Source of the DNA: an uncultured Caulobacteraceae bacterium
GTDB taxonomy: Bacteria; Pseudomonadota; Alphaproteobacteria; Caulobacterales; Caulobacteraceae
Direction of reading: 5' to 3'
Length of the DNA stretch: 64,000 nucleotides
Assembly (NCBI GenBank): GCA_937138625.1
Contig: CAKZPF010000010.1
Coordinates: 38,489-102,488, forward strand
Every line of letters begins with the position of its first letter. Position 1 is the first letter of the stretch. Below the pieces are notes generated by a model that made no database searches, had not been told where the DNA came from, and saw only the letters and a program-made list of their open reading frames with translations. The position numbers and the translations under genes were made by a program. Below, piece after piece: positions 27,960 through 36,077 of this stretch.

Positions 27960-29375
27960 ATGACGCATCACTCTGTTTTTCAAGACCAAGACCTCACGCC
28001 CGAGACCGCCGAAGCCACCCTGGCCAAGGCCATGGCCGGCGCCGATGACGGCGAGCTGTATTTGGAAAACAGCCACTCGGAACATTTTGTGTTTGATGAC
28101 GGGCGTCTGAAATCGGCGAGTTATAACACCGCGCGCGGGTTCGGTTTGCGTGTGGTGGCGGGTGAGGCCACGGGCTATGCCCATTCCGATGAATTGACCC
28201 CCGAAAGCCTGACACGCGCGGCTGACGCCGCCGGCAGCGCCAAGCGGGGCCAATCGGGCACCTGGGCCGAAGCCCCCCGCCAAACCAACAAACGCCTTTA
28301 TGGCGACGACGACCCGGTGGCCAGCCCAGGCTTTGAGGACAAAATCAAACTGCTGCAACAGATCGACAGTCACATCCGCGGGCTGGATCCGCAGGTGGTG
28401 CAAGCCACCGCCAGCTTGTCAGCCGAACAAAGCACCGTCGAGATCATGCGCCCCAACGGCCAACTCGTGCATGATGTGCGCCCCTTGTGTCGCATCGATA
28501 TCCAAGTCACGGTCGAAAAAGACGGCAAGCGGGAAACGGCGCATGCCGGTGGTGGTGGCCGTGGCCCCTATGAACGGTGGCTCGAAAGCGATGTTTGGCA
28601 AGGCATGGCCGCCGAGGCCCTGCGCCAAGCCCAAGTGAACCTGGAGGCCCGCCCCGCCCCCGCCGGCGAGATGGACGTGGTCTTGGGCCCCGGATGGCCC
28701 GGCGTGTTGTTGCACGAAGCTGTTGGCCACGGCCTCGAGGGCGATTTCAACCGCAAGGGCACATCGGCCTTTTCCGGCAAGGTGGGCCAACGCGTGGCCG
28801 CCCCTGGCGTGACGGTGGTGGATGATGGCACCCTGCCCGACCGTCGGGGCTCGCTGACCTTTGATGACGAGGGCACGCCGACCTCGCGCACCGTTCTGAT
28901 CGAAGACGGCATCCTGAAGGGCTATATGCAAGATCGGCAAAACGCCCGGCTGATGGGGGTGGCGGCCACGGGCAACGGGCGGCGTGAATCCTATGCCCAC
29001 GCGCCCATGCCGCGCATGACCAACACCTTTATGTTGGGCGGCGACCAAGACCCTGAAGAGATTTTGGCCTCGCTGGAGCGCGGAATTTTTGCCGCCAATT
29101 TTGGTGGCGGGCAGGTGGACATCACCTCGGGCAAGTTCGTCTTTCAGTGCACCGAAGCCTATTATGTGGAAAAGGGCAAAATCCTGTACCCGGTAAAGGG
29201 CGCGACCCTGATCGGGGATGGGCCCACCGCCCTGACCAAGATCACCATGATCGGCAATGACATGAAGCTCGACCCCGGTGTGGGCGTCTGCGGCAAAGCC
29301 GGCCAAGGCGTGCCCGTGGGCGTGGGCCAACCCACTTTGAAATTGGCGGGCCTGACGGTGGGTGGGACGGCATAA
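27960..29375 (+). CDS. tldD: Metalloprotease TldD
   Basis: The 471-residue protein is one half of the TldD/TldE protease, known to finish microcin B17 and to degrade CcdA. The zinc site HEAVGHGLEGD (His252, Glu253, His257) is intact. Other family stretches are GRGPYERW, GVTVVDDGTLPDRRGSLTFDDEG and GNGRRESYAHAPMPRMTNTF. The ATG at 27960 follows AAAGGGA. Its partner tldE (pmbA) is encoded separately at about 40 kb. It is divergent from ctaC. Confidence 0.95.
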   Translation: MTHHSVFQDQDLTPETAEATLAKAMAGADDGELYLENSHSEHFVFDDGRLKSASYNTARGFGLRVVAGEATGYAHSDELTPESLTRAADAAGSAKRGQSGTWAEAPRQTNKRLYGDDDPVASPGFEDKIKLLQQIDSHIRGLDPQVVQATASLSAEQSTVEIMRPNGQLVHDVRPLCRIDIQVTVEKDGKRETAHAGGGGRGPYERWLESDVWQGMAAEALRQAQVNLEARPAPAGEMDVVLGPGWPGVLLHEAVGHGLEGDFNRKGTSAFSGKVGQRVAAPGVTVVDDGTLPDRRGSLTFDDEGTPTSRTVLIEDGILKGYMQDRQNARLMGVAATGNGRRESYAHAPMPRMTNTFMLGGDQDPEEILASLERGIFAANFGGGQVDITSGKFVFQCTEAYYVEKGKILYPVKGATLIGDGPTALTKITMIGNDMKLDPGVGVCGKAGQGVPVGVGQPTLKLAGLTVGGTA

Positions 29376-29383
29376 CCATCGTC

Positions 29384-29426
29384 GAAAAAAGTTTCGCTCC
29401 GCTTCGCTGCGCACGATACTTTTTCC
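29384..29426 (+). terminator. Possible weak terminator after tldD
   Basis: AAAAAGT (29386-29392) pairs with ACTTTTT (29418-29424) across a loop that is itself rich in repeated CGCT units (TTCGCTCCGCTTCGCTGCGC). The T-run in the right arm would allow a weak intrinsic terminator nine bases after the tldD stop. The stem is AT-rich, so confidence is low. Confidence 0.35.
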
Positions 29427-29442
29427 GAGCTGTTACCCGTTC

Positions 29443-29462
29443 ATCCCCGCGCAGGCGGGGAT
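29443..29462. repeat. Intergenic palindrome ATCCCCGC-N4-GCGGGGAT
   Basis: A perfect 8+8 palindrome with a 4-base loop (GCAG) lies between tldD and the SIR2-like gene. Palindromes of this exact look are common dispersed intergenic repeats in proteobacteria. Only one copy is seen in this window. It marks the edge between host-like GC-rich sequence and the AT-rich SIR2-like gene. Confidence 0.5.
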
Positions 29463-29545
29463 CCATGCGCCCTTTATGTCCGCACCTACCAGCGCATCCA
29501 TAACTGTTGCTTGACCAAACGCGTGATTACTCACACTTTCAATAC

Positions 29546-30589
29546 ATGCTCAATAAACCCGTATTGTTTGTTCTTGGTGCCGGTGCCCACATGGGTTTGG
29601 GCATGCCTGGCGGGGCAGACTTAATCAAAATAATTTCCGGTAAAACCAAGCGCCCCAACATCGATAATTTCTATTTAGGCATAGTGGAGCAACTTGCTCG
29701 TGATGAGAGTATCCAGAGTGCCCCAGAAAGACAAAATTCATTTCCAAGGCTGTGTTGGGATATCAATCAATCTCTACCTTATTTTGCCTCAGTCGATGAT
29801 TTCTTAGAATCAAAACAGAGTGACGACCCAGCTCTTGAAAAATTGGTGAAATCTTTTATCGTTTATGAGATACGCCGAGCAGAGAGAAAATGCGCTTTTC
29901 ACCAAGAACACGACGGAACCGTCAGCTTAATAGACAATGTCGGTAGAATTAAGAGAGTCAATAAGGATGCTGACTTTTGGATGCTCGATCTCTTCAAAAT
30001 ATTATCAAAGGGCATCACTAGGGACAATTTGGAAAATATATTCAATAATTTACAAATTATGAATTTTAATTATGATCGCTGCTTCGAGCTCTTCATGACC
30101 ATGTGCCTCATGGAAACGTATGGCATAGAGAGGCGAGAAGCTGTCAATTTGGTCAATGCAATTGAACACATGAGACCGTATGGACAAGTTGCACCATTTG
30201 AGGGTGGTGTTTTAGCTGATGATGACCCTGCTCGGATTGTTGAATTATCCAACAACATAAAAACTTTGTCAGAGGGCGCCGATGAAGCCTATCGGGATTG
30301 GGTTGACACACATTTACCAGAATGTGCAATGGCCGTGTTCCTGGGCTTTGGCTTTCATATTCAGAACACAAAATTGCTTACTGAAAAGACACTTGAATGT
30401 ACGTACGAGCATATTGCTATATCACACATGGGCATATCAAAAAAAGATATTGAATTTATTCTAGATTCTGAACTAAATGGGACATTTTTTAATAACACTG
30501 ACCATCTTGAAAGTCATCAATACGTTTTAAGAGAGGGCAGTTGCTCAGAACTATTAAATGACATCACCCTGCGCCTACGATACCTATAA
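29546..30589 (+). CDS. SIR2-like domain protein, probable acquired defence-type gene
   Basis: From the ATG at 29546 the protein has 347 residues. Neither this ATG nor the in-frame TTG at 29507 has a clear ribosome site. The N-terminus has a Rossmann-like motif VLGAGAHMGLGMP (about residues 9-21) as in SIR2-like NAD-binding domains. Later come MNFNYDRCFE (about 172-181), comparable to the N-Y-D motif of SIR2_2-type proteins, HMRPYGQ (208-214) and GFGFHIQN (267-274). The gene is plainly AT-rich with host-unlike codons. Related proteins act in anti-phage NAD depletion. The family call is from motifs only. Confidence 0.6.
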   Translation: MLNKPVLFVLGAGAHMGLGMPGGADLIKIISGKTKRPNIDNFYLGIVEQLARDESIQSAPERQNSFPRLCWDINQSLPYFASVDDFLESKQSDDPALEKLVKSFIVYEIRRAERKCAFHQEHDGTVSLIDNVGRIKRVNKDADFWMLDLFKILSKGITRDNLENIFNNLQIMNFNYDRCFELFMTMCLMETYGIERREAVNLVNAIEHMRPYGQVAPFEGGVLADDDPARIVELSNNIKTLSEGADEAYRDWVDTHLPECAMAVFLGFGFHIQNTKLLTEKTLECTYEHIAISHMGISKKDIEFILDSELNGTFFNNTDHLESHQYVLREGSCSELLNDITLRLRYL

Positions 30590-30650
30590 TCCCCGCCCCC
30601 CCATTCAACCTGAATTCAGGCGGGCCGCTCTACCCTGAGACCTGAAGCGC

Positions 30651-30680
30651 AAAAAAAACGGCGCGGGACGTGCCCGCGCC
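30651..30680 (-). terminator. Rho-independent terminator of the small peptide gene
   Basis: Read leftward, GGCGCGGG and CCCGCGCC form an 8-base-pair GC stem with a 5-base loop (30680-30660), followed by eight T residues. This is a strong intrinsic terminator for transcription coming from the peptide gene at 31000-30836. On the plus strand the A-run precedes the stem, so it does not terminate the SIR2-like gene. Confidence 0.8.
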
Positions 30681-30835
30681 AGGTATTATAGGAGACCGCG
30701 CTGTCACCCCGCGCGTCGGGATTTCGTAAAAAACTGTGGGAGGCGCCCCAGCACCCGTCATTCGCCCAGAGTTTTTAACGATCCGGGCACGGATGACAAG
30801 GGGAAAAGCGGTAAAGACCCCGCCGCCAAATGGGC
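30681..30835 (-). other. Structured 3' untranslated region
   Basis: Between the peptide stop and the terminator lie 155 bases without a convincing gene. Read leftward they can form a hairpin in which GTCAT...GCCC pairs with GGGC...ATGAC around an AT-rich loop (about 30800-30758). I match it to no known RNA family. An open frame of about 43 codons starts at an ATG inside it, but runs through the terminator and has no ribosome site. Confidence 0.35.
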
Positions 30836-31000
30836 TTAGGCGGAAATCCCACCAAATGTGGCGGAAATGCCAGACAGCTTGATTTGCTTCAGCTGGGCTT
30901 GCAGATCGACGGTCGCGGGCTTGGTGGCCTGGGCCTTATCCTTGGAAGCCTCTGTCGCGTCGGCCTTTTTGATCTCGGGGCGATTCACAAGTTGCAACAT
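30836..31000 (-). CDS. 54-residue peptide of unknown function
   Basis: This small gene reads MLQLVNRPEIKKADATEASK at the start and SGISATFGGISA at the end. The middle is Lys/Ala/Gln-rich and probably helical. Codon third positions are GC-rich like host genes. It has its own parts: a near-consensus promoter at 31072-31044, a TGAGG ribosome site ten bases before the ATG, and a strong terminator at 30680-30651. There is no signal peptide or membrane helix. I do not recognise the family. A precursor peptide, a toxin or a small regulator are all possible. Confidence 0.6.
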   Translation of the reverse strand: MLQLVNRPEIKKADATEASKDKAQATKPATVDLQAQLKQIKLSGISATFGGISA

Positions 31001-31043
31001 AACAGTTATACCTCAGTTTTTTGTAGCGTCTATGTATAGGTTC

Positions 31044-31072
31044 TTTATACAGAATGTCACAATTGACGTCAA
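31044..31072 (-). promoter_or_regulatory. Sigma-70 type promoter of the small peptide gene
   Basis: Read leftward, TTGACG (31072-31067), a 17-base spacer and TATAAA (31049-31044) make a near-consensus promoter about 44 bases before the peptide ATG. The -35 box lies in the perfect palindrome TTGACGTCAA (31063-31072), which could be an operator. This is the clearest housekeeping promoter in the window. Confidence 0.75.
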
Positions 31073-31171
31073 GGGGTCATGCCGGATTTTTTATGAAATT
31101 TGTCCCATTCGTGGCTTTTTAACCATAGGGATCTTTGTATTGTTAAGACTTTCTCCTGCTAGGTGAAAGCT

Positions 31172-32542
31172 TTAATACAAACAATCTTGGAAAATATGGT
31201 CGATGTTCTGCTGCCAGTCATTGTTATATCTCTGCAATAAACGATCGGCGGGCGTTAAGCCTTCGGCGGCGATCTGTTCCAGTTCAGATATATAGCCCAC
31301 TTCATTGACCATGGCCGCCGATAAACAGTTACGGCGAGCCAGTCCCCGCTTGGCAATGGCCACCAGATCCTTGGCCACGTCCTGAACGGACCGCCCGGCC
31401 ACCTGGGCGCGCAGGCCAAGTTTCGGCACCTGGGCGTGCAAGTGCGTGCGATCGGCCGCGGTCCAGTGGGCCACCAATTGCTCGGCTTCGTCCAAAGCGA
31501 CCGAATCGTACAACAGCCCCACCCACAAAGCCGGCAAGGCGCACAACCGCCCCCACGGCCCGCCATCGGCCCCACGCATCTCGAGAAAGGTTTTCAGCCG
31601 CACCTCTGGGAAAATGGTGGTCAGGTGATCTTCCCAATCCTTCAGCGTTGGCCGCTCGCCGGGAAGGGCCGGCAAGCGGCCCTCCATAAAGTCGCGGAAG
31701 CTTTGGCCGGCCACATCCAAATAGCGCCCATCGCGCGCGACAAAATACATGGGCACATCCAACGCATAGTCCACATAGCGCTCAAAACCGAAGCCGTCCT
31801 CAAAGACAAAAGGCAGCATGCCGGTGCGATCGGGGTCTGTGTCCGTCCAGATGTGGGCCCGGTAGCTGAGGAAGCCATTGGGTTTGCCCTCGGTAAATGG
31901 CGAGTTGGCAAACAAGGCCGTGGCGATGGGCTGCAAGGCCAGGGACAGGCGGAATTTGCGCACCATATCGGCTTCGCTTTCGAAATCCAGGTTCACCTGC
32001 ACCGTCGCCGTGCGCAGCATCATATCCAAACCCAAGTTCCCGCGCGTGGGCATATAGGCCCGCATGATGTCATAACGCCCCTTGGGCATCACCTGAATTT
32101 CGGCGCGTGTCCATTTCGGATTAAAGCCCAAGCCCAAAAAGCCAATGCGCAAGGGATCAGCCACCGCCTTGATCTCAACCAGGTGTGTGCCCACCTCGGC
32201 GCAGGTTTCGTGAATGGTCTTCAGTGGCGCGCCCGAGAGTTCAAACTGCCCACCGGGCTCGAGGGAAATGCTGGCCCCGTCCCGCTTCAGGGCGATGATG
32301 TTGTCGCCTTCATAGACGCCGTCCCAACCAAAGCGATCCTTCAGGGCCGTCAACAACGCGCCGATGCCATCCTCGCCCCCGTGGGCCAAGGGCCGAAAGT
32401 CCGCCATGTGAAAGGCAAACTTTTCATGCTCAACGCCGATGCGCCAATCCTCTCGCGGCTTGGGGCCCGCTTCGAAAGTGGCCAACAAATCGTCGCGGGT
32501 CAGGGGGGGGTGTCCGGGTGTGAGGGCGTCAGGTGTGCTCAT
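31172..32542 (-). CDS. gshA: Glutamate-cysteine ligase, GCS2/plant-like type
   Basis: The enzyme makes gamma-glutamylcysteine, the first step of glutathione synthesis. From [12 protein letters not shown] it is 456 residues, the usual length for the alphaproteobacterial/plant group. Motifs include [60 protein letters not shown] and [12 protein letters not shown]. The start at 32542 is favoured over 32563. It is followed, in the same direction, by the 54-residue peptide unit, which has its own promoter. Confidence 0.94.
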   Translation of the reverse strand: MSTPDALTPGHPPLTRDDLLATFEAGPKPREDWRIGVEHEKFAFHMADFRPLAHGGEDGIGALLTALKDRFGWDGVYEGDNIIALKRDGASISLEPGGQFELSGAPLKTIHETCAEVGTHLVEIKAVADPLRIGFLGLGFNPKWTRAEIQVMPKGRYDIMRAYMPTRGNLGLDMMLRTATVQVNLDFESEADMVRKFRLSLALQPIATALFANSPFTEGKPNGFLSYRAHIWTDTDPDRTGMLPFVFEDGFGFERYVDYALDVPMYFVARDGRYLDVAGQSFRDFMEGRLPALPGERPTLKDWEDHLTTIFPEVRLKTFLEMRGADGGPWGRLCALPALWVGLLYDSVALDEAEQLVAHWTAADRTHLHAQVPKLGLRAQVAGRSVQDVAKDLVAIAKRGLARRNCLSAAMVNEVGYISELEQIAAEGLTPADRLLQRYNNDWQQNIDHIFQDCLY

Positions 32543-32580
32543 GGTCTGACTATAGGCCAGCAATTCTCGCCTGACCAGTT

Positions 32581-32610
32581 AAAAAAAGGGGAGCCACGGT
32601 GGCTCCCCTT
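32581..32610 (-). terminator. Rho-independent terminator after the peptide transporter gene
   Basis: AAGGGGAGCC and GGCTCCCCTT form a 10-base-pair stem with a 5-base loop (32610-32586), followed leftward by seven T residues. It lies 26 bases after the stop of the transporter gene and before gshA, so gshA should have its own promoter. Confidence 0.88.
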
Positions 32611-32635
32611 GTTCGTTTCTAATGCCACTGCGCGA

Positions 32636-34204
32636 TTAGGGCTCGCGGTCCACTGGCAATTCTTTTTTCATCGCCCGTATCGGCGCAGGCGTGACATCGC
32701 CCAGGGTATCGAGGTGCATGAATTTCTTCACGAAAGGCGCGATCAACAAAACCGCAAGGCCAACACCCACAGCGGTCCAACCGACGTTCGAGTAAACCTC
32801 GACCACACGGTCCGCGCCCACATTGTGCCCACCACCGGTGGCCTGGGCGATCAGCCCCGCCACAAAGTTACCGGTCGCCGAAGCAAAGAACCATGTCCCC
32901 ATGATCAAACCCACCATATGCGGCAGGGCCATTTTGGTCATGGTCGACAGCCCCACCGGCGACAAGCAGAGCTCGCCCATCGTGTGCAGCAAGTAAATCA
33001 GGAAAATGAAGATCACGGGCGTGGGATTGCCGCCGGCCGCCATGGCACCGGCCACCAAGACCAAGAAACCCGCCCCCAACTGGATCAGGCCAAAGCCAAA
33101 CTTAGCGGGTGCCGATGGCTCCTTGCCGCGCTTGGCGAGCCAGGTCCAAAGCCCCGCAAACACAGGGGCCAAAGCCACAATATAAATGGCGTTCAAGGAT
33201 TGGAACACCGAGGCCGGCACTTCCCAGCCAAAGATGCTGCGATCCACCTGACGGTCCGTGAAAATGTTCAGCGACGAGCCCGCTTGCTCAAACAAAGCCC
33301 AGAACAAAATCGACAGGAAGATCATAAACATGGCGGCAAAGATCCGCTCGCGGTCCACCTTGTTCAATTTCCAAACCGAAACATAGCCAATATAGGCGAT
33401 CAGCAGCAGACCGGCACCACCCAGCAAACCGCCCACCAGGTGTTGATTTTGAATCAAAATCCAGCAGATCACCACGGCAATCAGACCGCAGGCATAAATC
33501 AGCCACTCGCGGGAAACACCGGCAACTTTTTCTTTCAAGGCCGCGGGATTTGGCGGCTCGGCCCGGCCCAGCAGGGCGGGTTTCCCCCAGGCGAACACAA
33601 TCAAGCCCAGCAGCATCCCCACACCGGCAGCCCCAAAGCCATAGCGCCAGCCATAGGTTTCACCAAGATAACCGGCAATGATGGCGCCCAAGGCCGCACC
33701 GAGGTTGATGCCCATATAAAAGATGGTGAACGCCGGATCACGCCGCGAGTCATCCCGCGCGTACAAGGCCCCCACAATGTTCGAGATATTGGCTTTCAGG
33801 AAGCCCGTGCCCACAATAATGAAGCTCAGAGCCATATAGAAAAAGGCCAGAAACACGGGATTGTTCCCGCCTTCACCCTCAAAGCCCATCATAAAGTGGC
33901 CAAACGTCAGCAACACCGCGCCAAACAACACGGCCTTGCGCGGCCCAAGCCAACGGTCAGCGATATAGCCGCCAATCACCGGCGTGATATAAACCAGCGC
34001 CGTATAGGCCCCATACAGCACATAAGCCCGTTCATCCGAGAATAAGAAGTGCTTGGTCAGATACAGAATCAGCAACGCCCGCATACCATAGTAGGAAAAG
34101 CGCTCCCACATTTCGGCAAAGAACAGGACGAACAAGCCCCGCGGATGGCCCAAAAATTCCTTGGGCTGATCAGCGTCAGCGGCCGTGACAGACGTATCGG
34201 ACAT
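32636..34204 (-). CDS. POT family proton-dependent oligopeptide transporter
   Basis: The 522-residue protein has about fourteen hydrophobic helices. The POT signature is present: GHPRGLFVLFFAEMWERFSYY near residues 18-38 (ExxERFxYY) and GGYIADRWLGPRKA. A later FLSILFWALFEQAGSSL helix is also typical. It should import di- and tripeptides with protons at the inner membrane. A strong terminator follows. Confidence 0.94.
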   Translation of the reverse strand: MSDTSVTAADADQPKEFLGHPRGLFVLFFAEMWERFSYYGMRALLILYLTKHFLFSDERAYVLYGAYTALVYITPVIGGYIADRWLGPRKAVLFGAVLLTFGHFMMGFEGEGGNNPVFLAFFYMALSFIIVGTGFLKANISNIVGALYARDDSRRDPAFTIFYMGINLGAALGAIIAGYLGETYGWRYGFGAAGVGMLLGLIVFAWGKPALLGRAEPPNPAALKEKVAGVSREWLIYACGLIAVVICWILIQNQHLVGGLLGGAGLLLIAYIGYVSVWKLNKVDRERIFAAMFMIFLSILFWALFEQAGSSLNIFTDRQVDRSIFGWEVPASVFQSLNAIYIVALAPVFAGLWTWLAKRGKEPSAPAKFGFGLIQLGAGFLVLVAGAMAAGGNPTPVIFIFLIYLLHTMGELCLSPVGLSTMTKMALPHMVGLIMGTWFFASATGNFVAGLIAQATGGGHNVGADRVVEVYSNVGWTAVGVGLAVLLIAPFVKKFMHLDTLGDVTPAPIRAMKKELPVDREP

Positions 34205-34293
34205 GGAGACCCCCTAGATTTTCCAAGCCAGCAGGCAAGCACATGTTTGCCAAACTGACAAGGCAGGAATTGCGGGAGGCGAGCGTCGCGGCC

Positions 34294-35040
34294 TTAGGAT
34301 TGTGGCCAATCCCCAAGGGTGGCTTGTATTATGCTCAGGGCGGCAATAGCGGCCGTATCCGCCCGCAAGATCCGTGGCCCCAAGGAAACCGCCAGCGTCT
34401 GGGGCAAGGCCCGCAACTGCGCGCGTTCTGTGGGCGAGAAGCCGCCTTCAGGCCCAATCACAAGCGCCAAATTTGCGGACTCGGCTTTGGTGCCGGGCGA
34501 ACGCCCGGACGAACACCACGTCTGCAAGGCCTCGATGATATCCGTGCCACCGGCCTCGTCGCAAAAGACCACCAGGTCGTGTTCCAAAGCCAAGGCTGAA
34601 AGGCGCTGAACCCCATGCACCCGAGGCAGATCCAGACGTCCGGTTTGCTCGGCGGCCTCGATGGTGATGCGTTTCAACCGATCCAATTTCATTTTGGCGT
34701 TTTGTGTATAGTCCGTTTGCACCAAATGCAGATCACTGACCCCAAGCTCGGTGGCTTTCTCGGCAATGGTTTCAAGGCGCGGGCGTTTGATCACCGCCTG
34801 ATAGAGATGCAAGGGCGTGAGGCTGGGCTGCGGACGGGTTTGTTGGCGCGGTCGCAGCGCCACCGCCTTTTTGGTGATGGCGGTAATGTCGGCCACCCAT
34901 TCGCCATCACGACCATTAAACAGCTGGACCTCATCACCCACGCCCTGGCGCATGACATGGGCCAGATAATGGCTGATATCGGACGGCAAGGCCACCTCGG
35001 CATCAGAACGCAAATCGGTTTGGCAATAGAGACGGATCAT
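34294..35040 (-). CDS. rsmE: 16S rRNA m3U1498 methyltransferase RsmE
   Basis: The start MIRLYCQTDLRSDAEV gives 248 residues with an N-terminal PUA-like domain and a C-terminal SPOUT domain. Motifs include HVMRQGVGDEVQLFNGRDG, KRPRLETIAEKATELG, AAEQTGRLDLP and the SAM-binding knot LVIGPEGGFSPTE, then SLGPRILRADTAAI. An upstream ATG at 35064 is open but adds no conserved residues. It is divergent from ubiA. Confidence 0.95.
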   Translation of the reverse strand: MIRLYCQTDLRSDAEVALPSDISHYLAHVMRQGVGDEVQLFNGRDGEWVADITAITKKAVALRPRQQTRPQPSLTPLHLYQAVIKRPRLETIAEKATELGVSDLHLVQTDYTQNAKMKLDRLKRITIEAAEQTGRLDLPRVHGVQRLSALALEHDLVVFCDEAGGTDIIEALQTWCSSGRSPGTKAESANLALVIGPEGGFSPTERAQLRALPQTLAVSLGPRILRADTAAIAALSIIQATLGDWPQS

Positions 35041-35147
35041 GACGGCACTATGCCGCCCGCCCACACACCTGGCAAGAATGACCCGCGAAGACCACGCCCC
35101 CTCAGAAAGACTTGACCCCGAGCCAAGAATGAGGTGCTAGTCTTTGC

Positions 35148-36068
35148 ATGTCATCACCCCTGCCCGATGCTGCAAAACTGAACTGGGTCGATCGCTTTGC
35201 GCCCCGTGGCCTGAAACCGTACCTGAAGCTGGGGAGGTTTGACCGGCCCATCGGCATTTGGCTGTTGGTCCTGCCCTGCTGGTGTGGGATGGCGCTGGGC
35301 AGCATTCACGTCAATGGCGCTTGGGACCCTATGATGATGCTGTGGTTCTTGGTCGGGGCCGCGGCCATGCGCGCGGCGGGCTGCGCCTATAATGACATCA
35401 TCGACCGCGAAATGGACGCCCAGGTGGCCCGCACCATGGGCCGCCCCATTGCCGCCGGCACCATCAGCTTGCGTCAAGGGGCGATGTTTTTGGCCTGGTG
35501 TTTGGTGGTCGGGCTGATTGTGCTGTTGCAACTGAACAAACAAGCGATTTTTGTCAGCCTGTTGGCCATCCCGCTGGTGGGGGCTTATCCGTATATGAAG
35601 CGCATCACCTGGTGGCCCCAGGCCTGGCTGGGCCTAACCTTCAACTGGGGGGCGCTGGTGGGGTATGTGGCGCTGACGGGCATGATCAGCGCCGACGCTG
35701 TGTTGTTTTATTTTGCGCTGGCCTTTTGGACCTTGGGCTATGACACCATTTACGCCTGCCAAGATCGCGAAGACGACGCCATGATCGGGGTCAAATCCAC
35801 GGCGCGGCTGTTTGGTGATAACGCGCCCACGGGTGTGCTGGCGTGCTATATCATGACCACACTCTTGGTGGTGCTGTCGGTGGCCATGGCCAAGCCCCAC
35901 TGGGCCTTTTATCCCGCCATTGCGGTGTTTGCCCTGCACCTTCATCGTCAGGTGCGGGCCATGAAGGCGGAAAACGCCGACGCCGAGACGTTTTTGCTGA
36001 TTTTCAAATCCAATCGCAACGCCGGGCTTTTGCTGTTGGTGTGTTTGTGGTTGGGACGGGCGCTGTAG
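35148..36068 (+). CDS. ubiA: 4-hydroxybenzoate polyprenyltransferase
   Basis: The 306-residue membrane enzyme attaches the isoprenoid tail to 4-hydroxybenzoate in ubiquinone synthesis. It has the two Asp-rich loops: CAYNDIIDREMD and YACQDREDDAMIGVKS. About eight helices are visible. The N-terminus GRFDRPIGIWLLVLPC is typical. No good ribosome site is seen before the ATG, and the promoter may lie very close to it. It is followed nine bases later by ubiD. Confidence 0.95.
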   Translation: MSSPLPDAAKLNWVDRFAPRGLKPYLKLGRFDRPIGIWLLVLPCWCGMALGSIHVNGAWDPMMMLWFLVGAAAMRAAGCAYNDIIDREMDAQVARTMGRPIAAGTISLRQGAMFLAWCLVVGLIVLLQLNKQAIFVSLLAIPLVGAYPYMKRITWWPQAWLGLTFNWGALVGYVALTGMISADAVLFYFALAFWTLGYDTIYACQDREDDAMIGVKSTARLFGDNAPTGVLACYIMTTLLVVLSVAMAKPHWAFYPAIAVFALHLHRQVRAMKAENADAETFLLIFKSNRNAGLLLLVCLWLGRAL

Positions 36069-36077
36069 GGGGGGCAG

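Noticed and set aside
29436..29470. Sequence resembling a type I-E CRISPR repeat (CCCCGCGCAGGCGGGGAT)
   Set aside because: Only one copy is present with no spacers and no cas genes; it is better read as a dispersed palindrome.
30651..30835. tmRNA, SRP RNA or 6S RNA in the structured stretch downstream of the peptide gene
   Set aside because: None of the conserved sequence hallmarks of those RNAs is visible; it reads more simply as a 3' UTR with terminator.
29507..31072. SIR2-like gene and the 54-residue peptide as one two-gene defence system
   Set aside because: They face each other, have different base composition, and the peptide unit has its own promoter and terminator, so there is no evidence they act together.
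31436..34045. Very long open frame on the plus strand opposite gshA and the peptide transporter
   Set aside because: It is antisense to two clearly recognised genes, is rich in His/Gln/Arg as expected of an antisense frame of GC-rich coding DNA, and shows no family motifs.
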